From Chlamydomonas sphaeroides (taxonomy: Eukaryota; Chlorophyta; Chlorophyceae; Chlamydomonadales; Chlamydomonadaceae), in the NCBI GenBank assembly GCA_001662425.1, contig BDDC01000022.1, positions 102,950-166,949 of the forward strand: a stretch of 64,000 nt of DNA, in the 5' to 3' direction. The translations under genes and the position numbers were made by a program. The notes beneath the pieces were generated by a model. That model was given only the letters and a program-made list of their open reading frames with translations, was not told the origin of the DNA and did not search any database. Below are positions 35,192-47,600 of the stretch, piece after piece; position 1 is the stretch's first letter, and every line of letters starts with the position of its first letter.

Positions 35192-36747
35192 ATGGCCCGA
35201 ACGAAACAGACGGCAAGGAAGTGGGTGGGGTCGCAGAGTGGCAAGGGCACCAAGCAAGGCAAGGTCATAAAGAAGCAAGCAACCGCTCAGAAGGCGTACA
35301 AGTCGCCAGCCAAGTCGCCTCGCGTAAAGGTTAAGGACGAGCCGGTGAGCAATTGACGCGACTTGGGCCCGACGCAAAACGTCGCGCCCTCGCATAGAGT
35401 GGGGGTGCCCTACATCTAGCCTGAAAGGTGGCAGCTAGCGAGCTTGGCTGCGCTGCACGGGAATGCTTGGCTTGTCCGAATCGCTGCCAGCGCTCATGTG
35501 CTAGTTGGCGTTCGTTTGCGCTTGGGAAGAGATACTTGGAGGTTGAGCCCGACACAATATTACAGCCTGCGGTCAGGGCTAAGGTTCGCCGCTTCCTGCG
35601 CAGGTGGAGGAGGCGCCGCGCGGCGTGAAGGGGAAGCGGAAGGCCGTGCCAGCCCGCAAGACTTCGCGGTGCGTCGGCCGGCCCCCCCCCCCTCCCCGCG
35701 CCCACGTTTTGCGCCTGGTGCTGCCAAGTACACGCCAGGTCCTTGCCGGCAGTGCCGCGGCTGACCAGCCCCCCTCTGCCTTGCAGGGCGGCCGACCCCA
35801 CTCGGCGCAAGCGCAAGTTCCGGGCGGGCACGGTGGCGCTGCGGTGAGTCCGTTGCATCGGAGGCCCCCATGCGCTAATCAAACACGCTGGCGCCGCGCA
35901 TGTTTGCACGTCGTGTCAAGTTGACGGCGTTGGCCTACCCCTGACGTCTGCTGCCGCTTTCTTGCGCGCCGCCCCTTTGCGCAGCGAGATCCGCCGGTAC
36001 CAGAAGTCGACGGAGCTGCTCATCCGCCGGGCGCCATTCCAGCGCCTCGTCCGTGAGGTAAAGTTCGCGCATTGCGCCCCGTATGCTGGCGTTGCGCGGC
36101 TGCGTCACACACAAGCAACGACCAGCATGTATGCCGAAGCTTTTACGCCAACGGGACATGGCTTGACACGAACTTGGTTGCCCCGCAGATTGCCAACCGG
36201 TTCGCCAACGAGCGCGGCATTGCCGACCTCCGCTTCCGGCCCGAGGCTCTGCAGGCTCTGCAGGAGGCCGCGGAGGCGTACCTGGTGGGTGTTGGCCTTA
36301 TGCGCAGGCGTGCACGCGAACGGCGCATGCTAGCGTATATACCAGTAGCCGGTGCTCCTCGGCGCTGCTCATCCTGTTCGCCTTGTCCCTGGCACCCTCA
36401 GGTGGGCATGATGGAGGACGCGCAGCTCTGCGCCATCCACGCCAAGCGCGTGACCATCATGTAAGCGTTGCCGTGGTCTCATGAGCTTCGGCAGCCGGGG
36501 ACCGGGCCGCCCGCTCGCCCCAGGGTTGGGCTCTGCCGTACAGCAACCTGTAGTCGCCAGCCCACCTGCTTTAGCGCTGGCGCCCAGCTGCTATCATTTT
36601 TGCGTTGTCGGCTCCACCGGCGTCTGGGCTTGCACGTGCTTGAAGCCCCCTGTGTGTGCATGTGTCGCCCTTGTAACCCCTCCCCCCAGGGTCAAGGACA
36701 TGAACCTGACGCAGCGCCTGCGTCACGAGGACCTGCCGGGCAAGTGA
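35192..36747 (+). CDS. divergent histone H3, probable centromeric H3 (cenH3/CENP-A)
   Basis: Seven exons, 35192-35344, 35604-35668, 35787-35843, 35985-36057, 36189-36284, 36402-36460 and 36690-36747, give 186 residues (H3 has 135). The tail begins exactly like H3 (MARTKQTARK, keeping K4 and K9) but has W where S10 would be, then diverges into a long Lys-rich tail with KSPAKSP. The fold is H3: FRAGTVALREIRRYQKSTEL, LIRRAPFQRLVREI, LQEAAEAYLVG, LCAIHAKRVTIM. Loop 1 is longer than in H3 (ANRFANERGIADLRF against AQDFKTDLRF, about five extra residues), and helix 2 reads EALQALQEAAEAYLV as in plant cenH3. The C-terminus (VKDMNLTQRLRHEDLPGK) differs from the H3 end. A long divergent tail, a longer loop 1 and many introns fit cenH3, which marks centromeric nucleosomes. 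A non-centromeric H3 variant is the alternative. Confidence 0.85.
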
Positions 36748-37104
36748 GGTCCCACTGCCGCACATTCCTCAGGCGCCGTCGGCATTCGGCACTCCTGGTG
36801 GTCCTCGAGGCACTAGCCAGCGAGGTCGTCCGACGGCTCAGCGCCGCATGCACAGCGTGGACATGCGAAGCGGTGTTCAGTTGTGCCGAGGGCTGCGCAG
36901 ACGTAGCTCCTGCGTTGACGGGTACTATGGTTGGGCTGCGGCGCAATCTTTGCCCGCAGGGGGTGCGGGGTCAACTTGACGTTACGTTCCGATGGCCGGC
37001 GGTGCATACTGGTAGACACACTGACTTGTACATTACTCGAGGACCCGACATGCACTGCAATTTGACGATGGAGGAGGTTTAGTAAAGTGTGACAGGGTTG
37101 GGAA

Positions 37105-37109
37105 TGTAA
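37105..37109 (+). terminator. candidate TGTAA poly(A) signal, cenH3-like gene
   Basis: TGTAA in GGAATGTAAAGC, 358 bp after the stop. Confidence 0.45.
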
Positions 37110-37858
37110 AGCCTTCGCACCCTTTCATCTAATTGATATCACAGACAGGGCACAACTCGCGTTCACTATAGCTAGACACGCGCTGCGCGTAGCTGTACAG
37201 TACGGCACGAACGGACAGGCGGCAGAGATTGATAACAAGGGGTTAAAGAAGGATGCCCAACACATGGGCTCGGAGGTCAAAATTTCCGCGGCTTGTTGCA
37301 CAACTAGAGTAGACGCCGCGGGGCGTGAAGGACGACGTCTACCAAGAAGTGGGGTGCAGCTTGGGGTTCACCTTGGGTGCAGGCCCTCCTGGGCAGGCCC
37401 ATTCTTGTGGTGGCGTGTCAAAGGCTCATGCGCTCAGCAGGCTGCAAGCGCCCTCTGCAAAGCCGCCGTAACGGCAGCGCTGCATGTTGCGGGCACCACG
37501 ACGTGGCCGATTCCTGCGTAGCCTGCTGGCGGGGTACACGCACCATAGCACAAGGCGCGCCCCTTCCTGTCTTCCCCCCACACAGCACATACCCAGCCTA
37601 CTTCGGGCTCTTGTCCGTGTCAAGGGGGTTCCTGGTCCGTTTCGTACATGTGTTCATGGTTGGTGGAAGCAGGGGAGAAGTGCGGCTTCTCCCCTGGGTT
37701 GAAGTGCGGCTGAAGCCCAGCACGCAAACACAGGACGTCGCAGGATGTGCAAATGCGACCGCGCTTTGTACAGGTTTGTAGGTCTGCGCGTGGTCTGGAA
37801 AGGCGTGTCAGGTTGCGTGTTGGTGTTGCCTCACGGCCAGGTGCCAGCTCTGCCTGCC

Positions 37859-37863
37859 TTACA
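37859..37863 (-). terminator. candidate TGTAA poly(A) signal, sulfotransferase
   Basis: TTACA on the plus strand, 372 bp beyond the stop of the minus-strand sulfotransferase. Confidence 0.4.
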
Positions 37864-38234
37864 TCAGCCAGGTGCAGCTTGCACAGTCGGCCCCTTACTC
37901 AGCACCGCAGCGGTGCGCCTGCCTACAGTCCTACAGCAGCACCGTCCTGTCGCGTGGCCGTGCCCACGCGTCACCACTAGCACAATATGTGCTCCTGCGC
38001 TGCGCGCTTACTCCGTCGTCCGCCCCCACCGGCTTCCCGCGCACACCCACACCGTCCATGCCCCAAGCATCACTACGGAGCGACATCGCTCAATGGATGC
38101 TGGGGCCGGGACGCCTTCGCCCCCGCCTACCTAGGATTGGTGGCCGGCATGCGGTCGAAGCGTGTCGGGTATGCACACCCCGCCGCCCCGCTCTTCCCGG
38201 CCCCCTCGGGCTCCCCCGCCCGCCAGCATCCCCG

Positions 38235-40713
38235 CTACTTGGGGTTCGTGGCCGGCATGCGGTCGAAGTGCAGTGGCGTGGCCGGGTCCTCGCCCAGGAA
38301 CTTGAGCAGGGCCGCCGCCAGTGGCCCACTCTTGGCCGGGTCGACCATGTCCTCGTACAGCACGCGCATCGAGTGGTCGGGGTTGGTCTTGACGTACTCG
38401 TCGTACAGCTCGTGCGTGGCCTTGAGCTCGGCCTCGAACTGGTCCTCGGGCCGGTCGGTGCTCATCTCGAACAGCTTGTAGTTGGCGGCCAGGCTGGACT
38501 CGGCGCGGCTGTTGAACAGGATCTGAAGAGGGCGGCAGGCAGACAGGATCGCAGCAGGGTTGCGCAGAGTAGGGGTATCAGCGTCCGTTGAGTCAAGAGG
38601 CCCTCGGTCAGCTTGGCGTCAGGTTGGGTGGAGGTTCGGTGGGTAAGGACGGGTGGAAAGGGGGTGGGGGCGGGGGCCAGTGCAGGGGCGAGACGGGCGG
38701 CGCCATGTGGTCAGGCGCACAGCGGATCCAGGCACAGCGTGACTTCCACGCTGGTTCTGACGTGAAAGGCCCAGGCAATGTGGCCCAGGCAATGTGGCCC
38801 AGGCAATGTGGCCCTGGCCCCTGTCCTGCCCGCTCTTGCCACAGGGGCACCGACCTTCACGTCCAGGCATAGCTGCCGTGCGAAGCGCAGGAAGCCGTAA
38901 AAAAACTCGGGGCAGCGGTCCGCCTGAAAGGAGCGGCCGCAGATGTACCTGCGTGCGGTGGTGGTGGGGAGGCAGGGCGGCGTGTGGCGAGCCCCATTAG
39001 CAAGCCACGACCCACGTGACGGCGTCAGCAAACGGGGGCGGCCGACAGTGGTCCGAAAATGGGGCCCAGAAGAGGGGCCTTGCTGGGCTGGCAGCAGCCC
39101 ATTCTGTTGTTGCGCCTGCGGCCGGCGTCCATCGCACCTGCTGTCCTTGAAGCCCGACACGAACCCTGGGAGGGTTGAGTGCGTTGGGGGGAAGGGGGGA
39201 GGAGTTCAGGCGCTACCGGCTAGACCAGGCGATAGCAATAGCAAGCAGGTGACTCCAGGTACCGGGCCACTGCCGCCCGCCGCCCACGGCCGCACCCTTG
39301 CCGTAGTAGCCGTAGATCATCTGCGGGCGGGTGGGGCGTCAGAACTTGAAGTTCAAGACACCAGGAGGGCAGAGGGTGCCGTATCGCCGCAGCACAGCAC
39401 GCCGCGCAGCACACATGACAAGAGAGCACGAGCATCGCCGCCACGATCAAAGAGACAGTAGCGTACATGGCGCGTGTCGCAGCGCACGGTGCTGAGGCAC
39501 CGCGCGCCGGACCCCGCCTGTCCCGCCCGCCTGTCCCGCCCCATCCGGCTGCCTCACCATGTAGTATGCGCGAGCCGCCGCCAGCACCCGGTCAATCGTG
39601 AACTGCGAGGGGGCGACGCCCAGCGGCCACAGGGCATCCGCTCTCACCAGCGCGCTGCTCCGCACTGCACGCCCCCGCCGCCACACCAGGCTCGGGCGAC
39701 GCCACGCGTCCACTCCGCGCGGCCGTCCCTCCGTCCTCTTTTTTCCATCCCTCCCCTGCGCCGGGCTGCTATCCGCAGCGGAGCACGTCGTTCTGCCCAA
39801 CAGCTCCCTCCCAGGCCCCTCCCCGGCACGTGCCTCGTTAAACCAGGGCAGCTTCTCCTTGGCGGCCTCCCGGTGGTAGGCCGCCTTGACCTCCTCCAGG
39901 CTGGCGTTGCTGTGGTCCGTCCAGTTGAAGCGCAGCTGCGTGTCCGGCACCGTCATGGTCCAGTTGAAGTTCCTGGGGTGAGAGGGGACGCAGGGAGGGG
40001 TGTACCAATTAGTAAAGCGCACGGAGCGGGGGGCAGGAGAGGGGGCAAGGCGGGGCCAGCGGCAACTGGCGGCAGCGCACAGGGGGACATGATGGTCCAG
40101 CCAAAGTTCCCGGGGGTGGCGAGGGGGAAAGCGGGGGTGGCGCAGCCCGCCTTGGCCACTGCATGGTCCTAGGACGTGGGGCATAGGGTGGCGTGTGGGA
40201 GGTGAGGGCTGTTGTGGTAGTGGCGGCGCTTACATGTAGGCCTCATAGACGTTCCACAGCGCCGCCCACTGCTCGCCGCGGATGAGGTAGCGCGGCATCT
40301 GCGGACACGATGGACGCAGGCGTCACAGATGCTTGGGGACTGCGCACGTGGCAATGGCAAGGGCTCTGGTGTGGCCACTTGCGTGCCTACGGCAGCACTG
40401 GCAGCCTGACGCCAACCGAGTGCGCCGGAGCCGCGGGGGCGCTGACGGACGCACGGTTCGGCACGCCGAGCCAGGCCTGCCTTGCTCGCGATAAGCCGTG
40501 CGAGCGCGATCGAATCACCTGATTGAGCGCATCCATGAGCGCTGTGGACCCGGACTGGCCGGTAGCGAGGATGAAGACACATTTCTCTGACACCAGGGGC
40601 TTTAGGCGGGTCGTGCCTGACTGCTCGACGGCACCAACAAATAGTACCTTCACCACGAGCAATAACAAGGAGATACGGAAGCACGCTCGCACAGCGCACG
40701 TTGAATTCGGCAT
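38235..40713 (-). CDS. membrane-anchored PAPS-dependent sulfotransferase
   Basis: Eight exons on the minus strand, 40713-40519, 40298-40234, 39972-39834, 39602-39558, 39320-39263, 39165-39138, 38948-38855 and 38522-38235, give 303 residues. A signal anchor sits at about residues 12-28 (FRISLLLLVVKVLFVGA), suggesting a type II Golgi protein. The PAPS 5'-phosphosulfate loop is at about 47-63 (FILATGQSGSTALMDAL). GFVSGFKDSRYI and ILFNSRAESSLAANY match the later substrate/3'-phosphate segments of the family, and a C-terminal region (YVKTNPDHSMRVLYEDMV, FLGEDPATPLHF) is also typical. Exon 6 is only 28 nt, and intron 3 appears to use a GC donor (GAG|GCACGT), the weakest junction. Such enzymes transfer sulfate from PAPS to polysaccharides or glycoproteins; the acceptor cannot be told from sequence. 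Confidence 0.82.
38771..38812. repeat. 14-bp tandem repeat in a sulfotransferase intron
   Basis: CCAGGCAATGTGGC is repeated three times perfectly, in the last intron of the minus-strand gene. Confidence 0.92.
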
Positions 40714-41653
40714 GCCCTACGCGTTCAGTTGCGGTGCTGGTGTTTCAGTGGCATTAGACAGCGTGGCTTGAAATCTGTTGAGCTTTGGGAACTATCAGCT
40801 GTACCGACAGCTAGAGCCACCTAGCCGTAACTGTGACACGGCTGCTGACTTCCCCCTCGCTCAGCCTGTGCTACCGGCGCACCCCTGTCGCACGGCCAAG
40901 TGCTGCTCAGTCGACAGCGGCTGTCCAGGCCGCAACATAGGGGGACCCTGGGGCGGCCTCCCGCCCGGGTGCCGCGGCATGCCCGCAACCCATTGCCCGC
41001 CTAGAGCTGGCGGGTCGATGGGTCGTGATCTCCTAGCATCCGAAGCCATATGCCGAGGGCTTTACATGCCAGGGACTCTGCATCCCGTCAACAGTATTTG
41101 CCTTGGACTGCGCTTTCGTCTGCGCGCCGGGCGCCGCTGCCGTTGGTGTGAGGCCCCGCAGGCGGCCACATGGGGGGTTGCGCTATCGGTCGGTCGGAAC
41201 ACATGCTGAACACACCCATATGATGCCCCTGTATCCAAACATCCATCACACAGTAACTGCAAAGCACGGAGCCCGCGCCAGCTCATCACCCGCCAATTTA
41301 CGCCAGTCCCTGGGATCCATCGGGCCCTGGCCGCGCCGGCCAACACACACAAACCAGACACGCAGGGTACGCCGCGAGCAGTCCCAACACCAGAGAAAGG
41401 CACGCTGCCGCCCCTGGGCGTCAACCCTGAAGCCCAGGCACCCCTGTCTTGCACCCACCACATCAGACCAAACGCCTTGCCCTGTCGCGTCTCTGTCATC
41501 GCTCCTTCACCAAACAGCCACTCTGCACACTTTAACTTTCACGTTAACACCGCAAGCTGCCAGGAAACCTGCGGCACTGCCTTGCCAGCGCTGTGCCTCG
41601 TGTTCCCCCCGGCCCCCGCCCATCACAACACTCCCCTAAACCCCATACGCGCC
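40714..41653. other. spacer between the JmjC-like gene 3' end and the sulfotransferase
   Basis: No gene recognised. It must hold the promoter of the sulfotransferase and the 3' end of the giant gene. Confidence 0.5.
41062..41066 (-). terminator. candidate TGTAA poly(A) signal, giant gene
   Basis: TTACA on the plus strand, 588 bp beyond the stop at 41654. Confidence 0.3.
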
Positions 41654-44600
41654 TCAGCCGCCGCGCTGCCGCGCCGCCGCCCTGCCCTCCCGCAGCCGCT
41701 GCAGCTCCGCATGGCATCGCGTGCACGACACCGCCAGCGCCAGCCCCACCACCACGCTCTGGCTCAGGAACTGGTCCCTCGCGTTGGGCAGGGCCACCTG
41801 CGCCTCACTCAGCATCGCGCTGTTGGGCTCTACCGGGCCCATGGGCATGGCCGGCATGGGGCGAGCGCGCTCCAGCGCGCCGGCGGCGGCGGCGCCGCCG
41901 CCGACACGGTCCGACGGCGCCAGCGGCGACGCCGCTGGCGCGGCGGCGCGCGGCTTCTTCGCCGCCGCGGGTGAGCCGGCGGCGGCGGCGGCGGCGGCGG
42001 AGGGCGCCACAGCGACAGGCCGCTTGCGGGCCACGGCGGCAGCGGCGCCGGGCGTCGCGGCCGCCGCCGGGCCAGGGCCCTTCTTCGTCTTTTTGTTGGG
42101 GGGCAGGCCGGGCTTGAGCCCCGCCGCAGCCGCCGTGCGTACGGCGCCCGCTCCCAGCGCCCGCACCTGGATCTGCGCCAGGGGGACGTCGTCGTCGTCC
42201 TCGTCGGCGGTGGCCGCATCACCGCCCGCCTCGTGGCCCTGCCGCGCCGCCGCCGCAAGCGCCTGCTGCCGCAGGACCGCCGCGCGCCGCCGCTGCGGCT
42301 GTGACGAGCCCGGCGGCGCGGGGCGCTTCACGCCCGCGGGGCCGGGCCGCGGCAGCCCCGGCCGCAGCGGCCTGGGGCCGCCAGCGCCGGCGCCGCCGCC
42401 GCCGCCGGCTCCACGACCGTGCCGCCTGCCCGATCCCAGGACGGCGCGGAACGCATCCTCGAACTCCCTGAGAAAGCCCGGGCTGTGGTAGACTGACACG
42501 TCCGCCGGCTCGACGGCGGCAGCCGACGCTGGGCCTGCGGGCGGCGGCGGCGCCGCCGCCTGGGCCGGGCCCGCCGGCGCTGCATCGTCGGCCGGCGGCG
42601 GCGCCGCCGCGCGCATTGTCGGCGGCGCCGGCGTGGCAGGCGCCGGCGGCGGGCCTCCAGCCACCGAGAGGCTCACTAGCCTGGCCAGGTACGGCAGCAC
42701 ATCCTGCGAGTGGAGGTCGTGCCACTTGCGGACCAGCGCCGCCGGGTCGGTCTCGGCGCCGGCCCTGGCCGCGGGCGCCGCCGCCACGGCCGCCGGCGGC
42801 GCGGGCTGCTCGCCCTGTTGCGGCAGCGCCGGCGGCGGCTCACTGGTTGCGGCCAGCATGGTGTCTAGCGCCGGCAGGCAGCCTGGCATGAAGGTCCGGA
42901 CCATTGCCCGCAGCTGCTCGGGGGACGTGTCCGCCCCAGCAACCATGTCCCACGTGTTTTGCGGTGGCGGTTTGAGCAGCAGCGGAGCCTCGTGCGTCAA
43001 GTCGCCCGGCGTCAGCGTGCCGCCGCCGACGGCGGCGCCTGGCAGCGACGCACACGGGTCTGCCGTCGGCGCCGCCAGCGGCAGCGCCGCGGTGGCGCCG
43101 GCGGGCACGGTGTCGGCGTCAATGGCGAGTAGAGAGAGCGGCGGCGTCGGCGAGGGCTGCGCGGCGGCGGCACCGGCGCCGGACTGAGCGGCGTCGGCGC
43201 TGCCGCCGGGGGTCCAGTCCATGGCACCGGCGGCGCCGTCAGCGGCCGCGTTCAGGGTGCCGCCCGCGGGCCTGGCCGTGCCGACGGCGGCGCCGTCGGT
43301 TGCGCTGGCGGCGGGCGACGGCGCCGCAACCACCGCCGCCGCCGGCTCGTTCGCGGCGTGCGGCAGCGGTGACGCCGCCGGGCCTTCCACCGCCATGCAG
43401 GCGCCGGCAAAGGCCTCGAGGTCGCCATCGGCAGCGGCGCCGCCGGCGTGCTCCACGCCGCCGGCCGCCGGCGACGCGGGGGGCCCGTCGCAGGCCGCAC
43501 CGCAAGCCGCGCTACCGGCCGCCGACGCCGACGCCACAGCCTCGCCCACCGCCGCTGCGGCGGCGCCGTCGCCGTCGCTGCCGCTGACCGCGGTCGCGTC
43601 GGCACCGCAACCCATGGCAACGGCGGCGGCCGCAGGCTCAGCGTCCGCCGTCGCGGCGGCAGCCGGGTCTTGCTCCATGGGAGTAGCCGCGGCCGCTGCC
43701 TCCGGCACTGCAACCAGACTAGCGGCGACCTCCACAGGCTCAGCCGCCGCCTCCATTGTCGTCCCCACCGCCTCGGCCGCGGCATCGACGATTGCACCCT
43801 CCGCGGCAGCAGCCTCAGCAGCCTCAGCAGCTGCAGCGGCGGAGCCTTGCTCAACGGCCGCGGCCGCGTCTGCAGGGCCCGCGCCGTCGCCCTGCAGCGG
43901 CTCGGCGGTGCCAGCCGGCGCCGCCGCCAGCGCTGCCTGGTCTGTGTGTGGCGGCGCCGCCCCCTCCTTATCCTCCTCGCCACTCTCCCCATAATCCGCG
44001 AGCAGCGCCATCAAGGGGTTGAACTCGGACGGGGCCGAGCCAACGCCGCACGGCGCACCCGCGGCAGCCGCGTGCACCGCAGCGGACTCCGGTCCGCAGG
44101 TCCTCGTGCTGCCGCGGGGCGACTGGCCGCGAGGCGCAGCGGCTGCCGTCGGGGCAGCCGGCGCACGCTCTTGCGGGGCCTCCTGCGGGGCCTCCTGCTC
44201 CGCTGGGGACTCCTGCCGCGGGGGCTCCTGCTCCGCCGGCGGCGCCTGTGGCGGCGGCCCTGACGGCGCGTCCGAAGGGGCCTGCTGCTGCTGCCCGGCT
44301 GCTTGCGCGTCACCCGGAGGGTTTCGGCAGGACGTTCCGGGCTCTACCTCGGCCTCAGCCGCGAGCTCGGCCGCCCGCTCCGTCGCAGCCTCCGGCGCGG
44401 CCTCCGCCGCGGCCCCCCTCACCGGCTCCGCTGCCGCCTCAGGCGCAGGCTCCGCTAACGGCCCGTGGTAACGGCCGTCGACGTCGCCAGAGGCCGGCGG
44501 CAGGCCACCTCCCACGTTGCCCTCCACCACGGCAGCTGGCCCGGCGGCGTCGGTCGCCTCATGGCGGCCGCCCTCAGCTGCCCCCGCGGCTGGCTCAGCG

Positions 44601-47600
44601 CCCGACCCTGGCCTGGGGCCCGCGACCCGAGCCTCCGCGGTCGGCTGCTGAACTATCGTCGACTGCTCCGCAGCAAGCGGCACGGCCGCCCGCCGCTCCA
44701 CCGGCTCCACCGCCCGCTGGCATCCACCGCCCAGCCCCTGCGCCGCGGCACCAGACGGCGGCGGCCAGGAGCCCCGGGGCGCTGCTGCCGCACCCCGCAG
44801 CTCGCATGCCGGCGGTCCAGCAGTCGGCGGCTCCGCCGCGCCTGGCCCCTCAGCGGCCGCCACGAGAGGTGCGGCCACACGGGCTTGCTCCGCAGAGCCG
44901 CCTGCTGCCACCACGACGACGTCCGTGGCCGGGAGCGCAGTCGCGTCCTGCACCGGCGCTAGAGGCGCGCCGGCCGCATCGCCTGTTGCGGCGAGGGCCG
45001 GCCCCGGCTCCAGGCCTGGCTGTTGCTCTGGCTGTTGCGCGGGCGCATCCGGCAACGCCTGTGGCGGCGGCAACGCCTGTGGCGGCGGCAACGCCTGCGG
45101 CGGCGCCTGTGGCTTCGGCGCTTCCTGCGGCTGGGCCGAGGGTGGCGCCTCTGACGAGGGCTGCGCCTGCGGCTGCGGCGAGGGCTGCGGAGACGGCGGA
45201 ACCTGACTGCGCAGGCGGCGGCCGCCCCATGGCGCAAGGCTGGGCAGCTGCGGGCCGCCCTCCCCGCCACGGCCATCGCCGGCGTGCGCCACCGGCCGCT
45301 CCTCCTCGCTGGCCTCCGCCGAGGAGCCCCGAGGCGCGGCGGCCGCAGCGGCGCCGGCGCGCAGCGCCGGCCGCTCACTAGCCTTCCGTGCCTCTGCCTC
45401 TGCCTCGCGCGCCTCGGGCTGCTGCTGCGGCTCCTCCTCCTCTGGCTCCGTCTCTGAAGACGGCGCCTCCGAGGGCTCGGGCTCGGACTCGGGCTCCGCC
45501 GCCGGGCGCCGCGGCGGCTGCAGCCGGCGCTCGGCCTCGGCCGCCGCGCGCCGCTGCTGTGCCGCCGCCGCCGCCGCCGCTGCTGCTGCCTGGCGCTGCC
45601 TGCCGGCAGCTGCCCCCGCCGCTCCGAGCCGAGCCTCGAGCGCCTTGCGGCGGGCGCTGTCTGACGGCAGCGCCCGCGGAGGCGGCTCTGTGCGCTCGTC
45701 CTTTGCCTGAGGATGCAGACACGCACATGGCGGCATGGGGTTCAACGGAGAGGTGCGGCGACCGCCACACACGGGCCCCCAGGTGCTTGTCAACACGTGG
45801 TGGCAGCACAGCGCTCTGGGCTGGCGGCCCGGCCCACCACGCAGGCGCCGGAGACAAGGGGCCGGCCCTCCGGCGGCGCTTCGGCCATGCCGTGCGACGA
45901 CGAGCCACAACACGGTCGGTATATGCTAGGGGCTGCCTGCCTGCCTCCTCACCTGCCTGCCGCCCCCTCCCCACCTCCCTGCCTCGCTCGTCCCCTCCCC
46001 TCCCCCTCCCCTCCCCTCCTCTCCGCTGCCTCCCGCCCCACCCCACCTGCCGCCCGGCCCAGTGCAGGTGGTGCTCCTGCCGCAGGCCGTCCAGCTCCCA
46101 CAGCAGCGCCAGCGCTGGCCCCGTGGCCACCAGGAAGTCCTGGCTGACCTTGAAGCTGCCGGCGTGCAGCGGCATCACCGCGTGCGCCGCCGCCATGCCC
46201 GGCAGCAGCAGGTCGCCCTCGCAGTGGTAGGTCACGTGGAAGGGGACCTGGGGGGCGTGCGTGTTGGGGGAGAGGTGAGAGCGGGAAGGGGGAGCGGGAG
46301 GTGGTGAGATGCAGGCCACGCAGCGCACAGCACGTGGTGTCGGGTGCACCGCCCGCAGCCTGCTGCGAGCTCCCTCACCAGCGCCATGCCCCCATGAAGC
46401 ACAGCAGCACACAGGCCCGCAATCACCGCCGTCGGTTGCCCGCAATCACCGCTGCTGCTGGTGCCCCGCCGTGGCCCCTTCCCTCTGCCCTCAACCCCCA
46501 AACCCCAAACCCCAAACCCCCCGCCCCCGGCCGCACCTTGTTAGCCCAGCACACGGACAGTAGCTGGTCCAGGTCGCGGCCGTAGCGCACGGAGAAGAAG
46601 CCGTTGTGGTTGCGGGGCCACTTGTGCTTGCTCAGCTTGGTCAGCGCCGCCGCCAGCTGGTGCAGCCGGCAGCCCGGCACCACAACCCACACGCTGCCGC
46701 GCTTGGGCGCGCGCTCCAGAGAGGCGTTGACCAGCGGCTGGTGGCTGGGCTCCGAGGCCGGGGGCGAGGAGGGGGAGGGGTAGGATGGGCCGGCGGCGGA
46801 GGGGGAGGGCGGCTCGGCGCCGCCTGCGGCGGCCGCGGCCGCGGCGGCGGCGAGGCGGGGGTGCTGCAGTCGCCACTGCTCCTCCATGTTGCGGACCTGC
46901 GGCCGAGGAGGGAGGGGCCGGCGTAAGCGCAGGCGTGCAGCGGCACGGTCCGCTCGCGCTAGGGAGGCAGGCGGGACAGGGGCCCTCCGCGGCGGTGTGG
47001 GAGGTTGCGGAGCGGCCAGGGCGCGCCTGGCCGTCCCTCACGCGGGCGGCACGCTACTGCTTGCCCGCAGCCGCACACCGCATCGCATGCACGCCTCGCA
47101 CCTGCAGGAAGGCGGCGTGCTTGCGCTCCGTGAGCGACGACTTGACGGCCCGCACGCAGGGCTCCAGCTCGGGCGGCAGCCGGAAGGGCACCGCAAAGGC
47201 CATGAGAGTGGCGGGCTGCGAGCGGTCCACGTGCGACCCCGTGGCCAGCTCCAGCGCCAGCAGCGGTCGCTTCAGCATGTTGCAGAAATGCGCAAACACG
47301 CCCAGCCCGCCGTCGGCCGGCCTACGGGGAGGGCGGTGGCGGTGGCGGTGGCGGTGGCGGTGGCGGTGGCGGTGGCGGTGGCGGTGGCGGTGGCGGTGGG
47401 CAGGCAGCGAATGCCGTTTCGGTGGCTGCAGCGGGTGGCATTAGCGGAGAGGTGCTCCACGCCGCATGACCGCCTGTGTGCAAGTGGTGCCCGTGGGGGA
47501 GGGGATACAGCGGGGGTGCAGGCCGCCACGGAGCAGGCCTGCGGCCCCGTGCCGGTCGGGCATGCCCCGGGAGCGGACACGCACCTGCAGGTTCCAAAGT

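Larger units (their letters stand above)
36748..38234. other. convergent 3' spacer (cenH3-like and sulfotransferase)
   Basis: No gene recognised. It contains candidate poly(A) signals for both neighbours (37105 on +, 37859 on -). Confidence 0.5.

Noticed and set aside
46494..46520. CCCCAAA repeats resembling telomeric sequence
   Set aside because: Only about three units, inside an intron of the giant gene, and not the TTTAGGG/TTTTAGGG type of green algae. Probably a pyrimidine-rich tract near the splice site.
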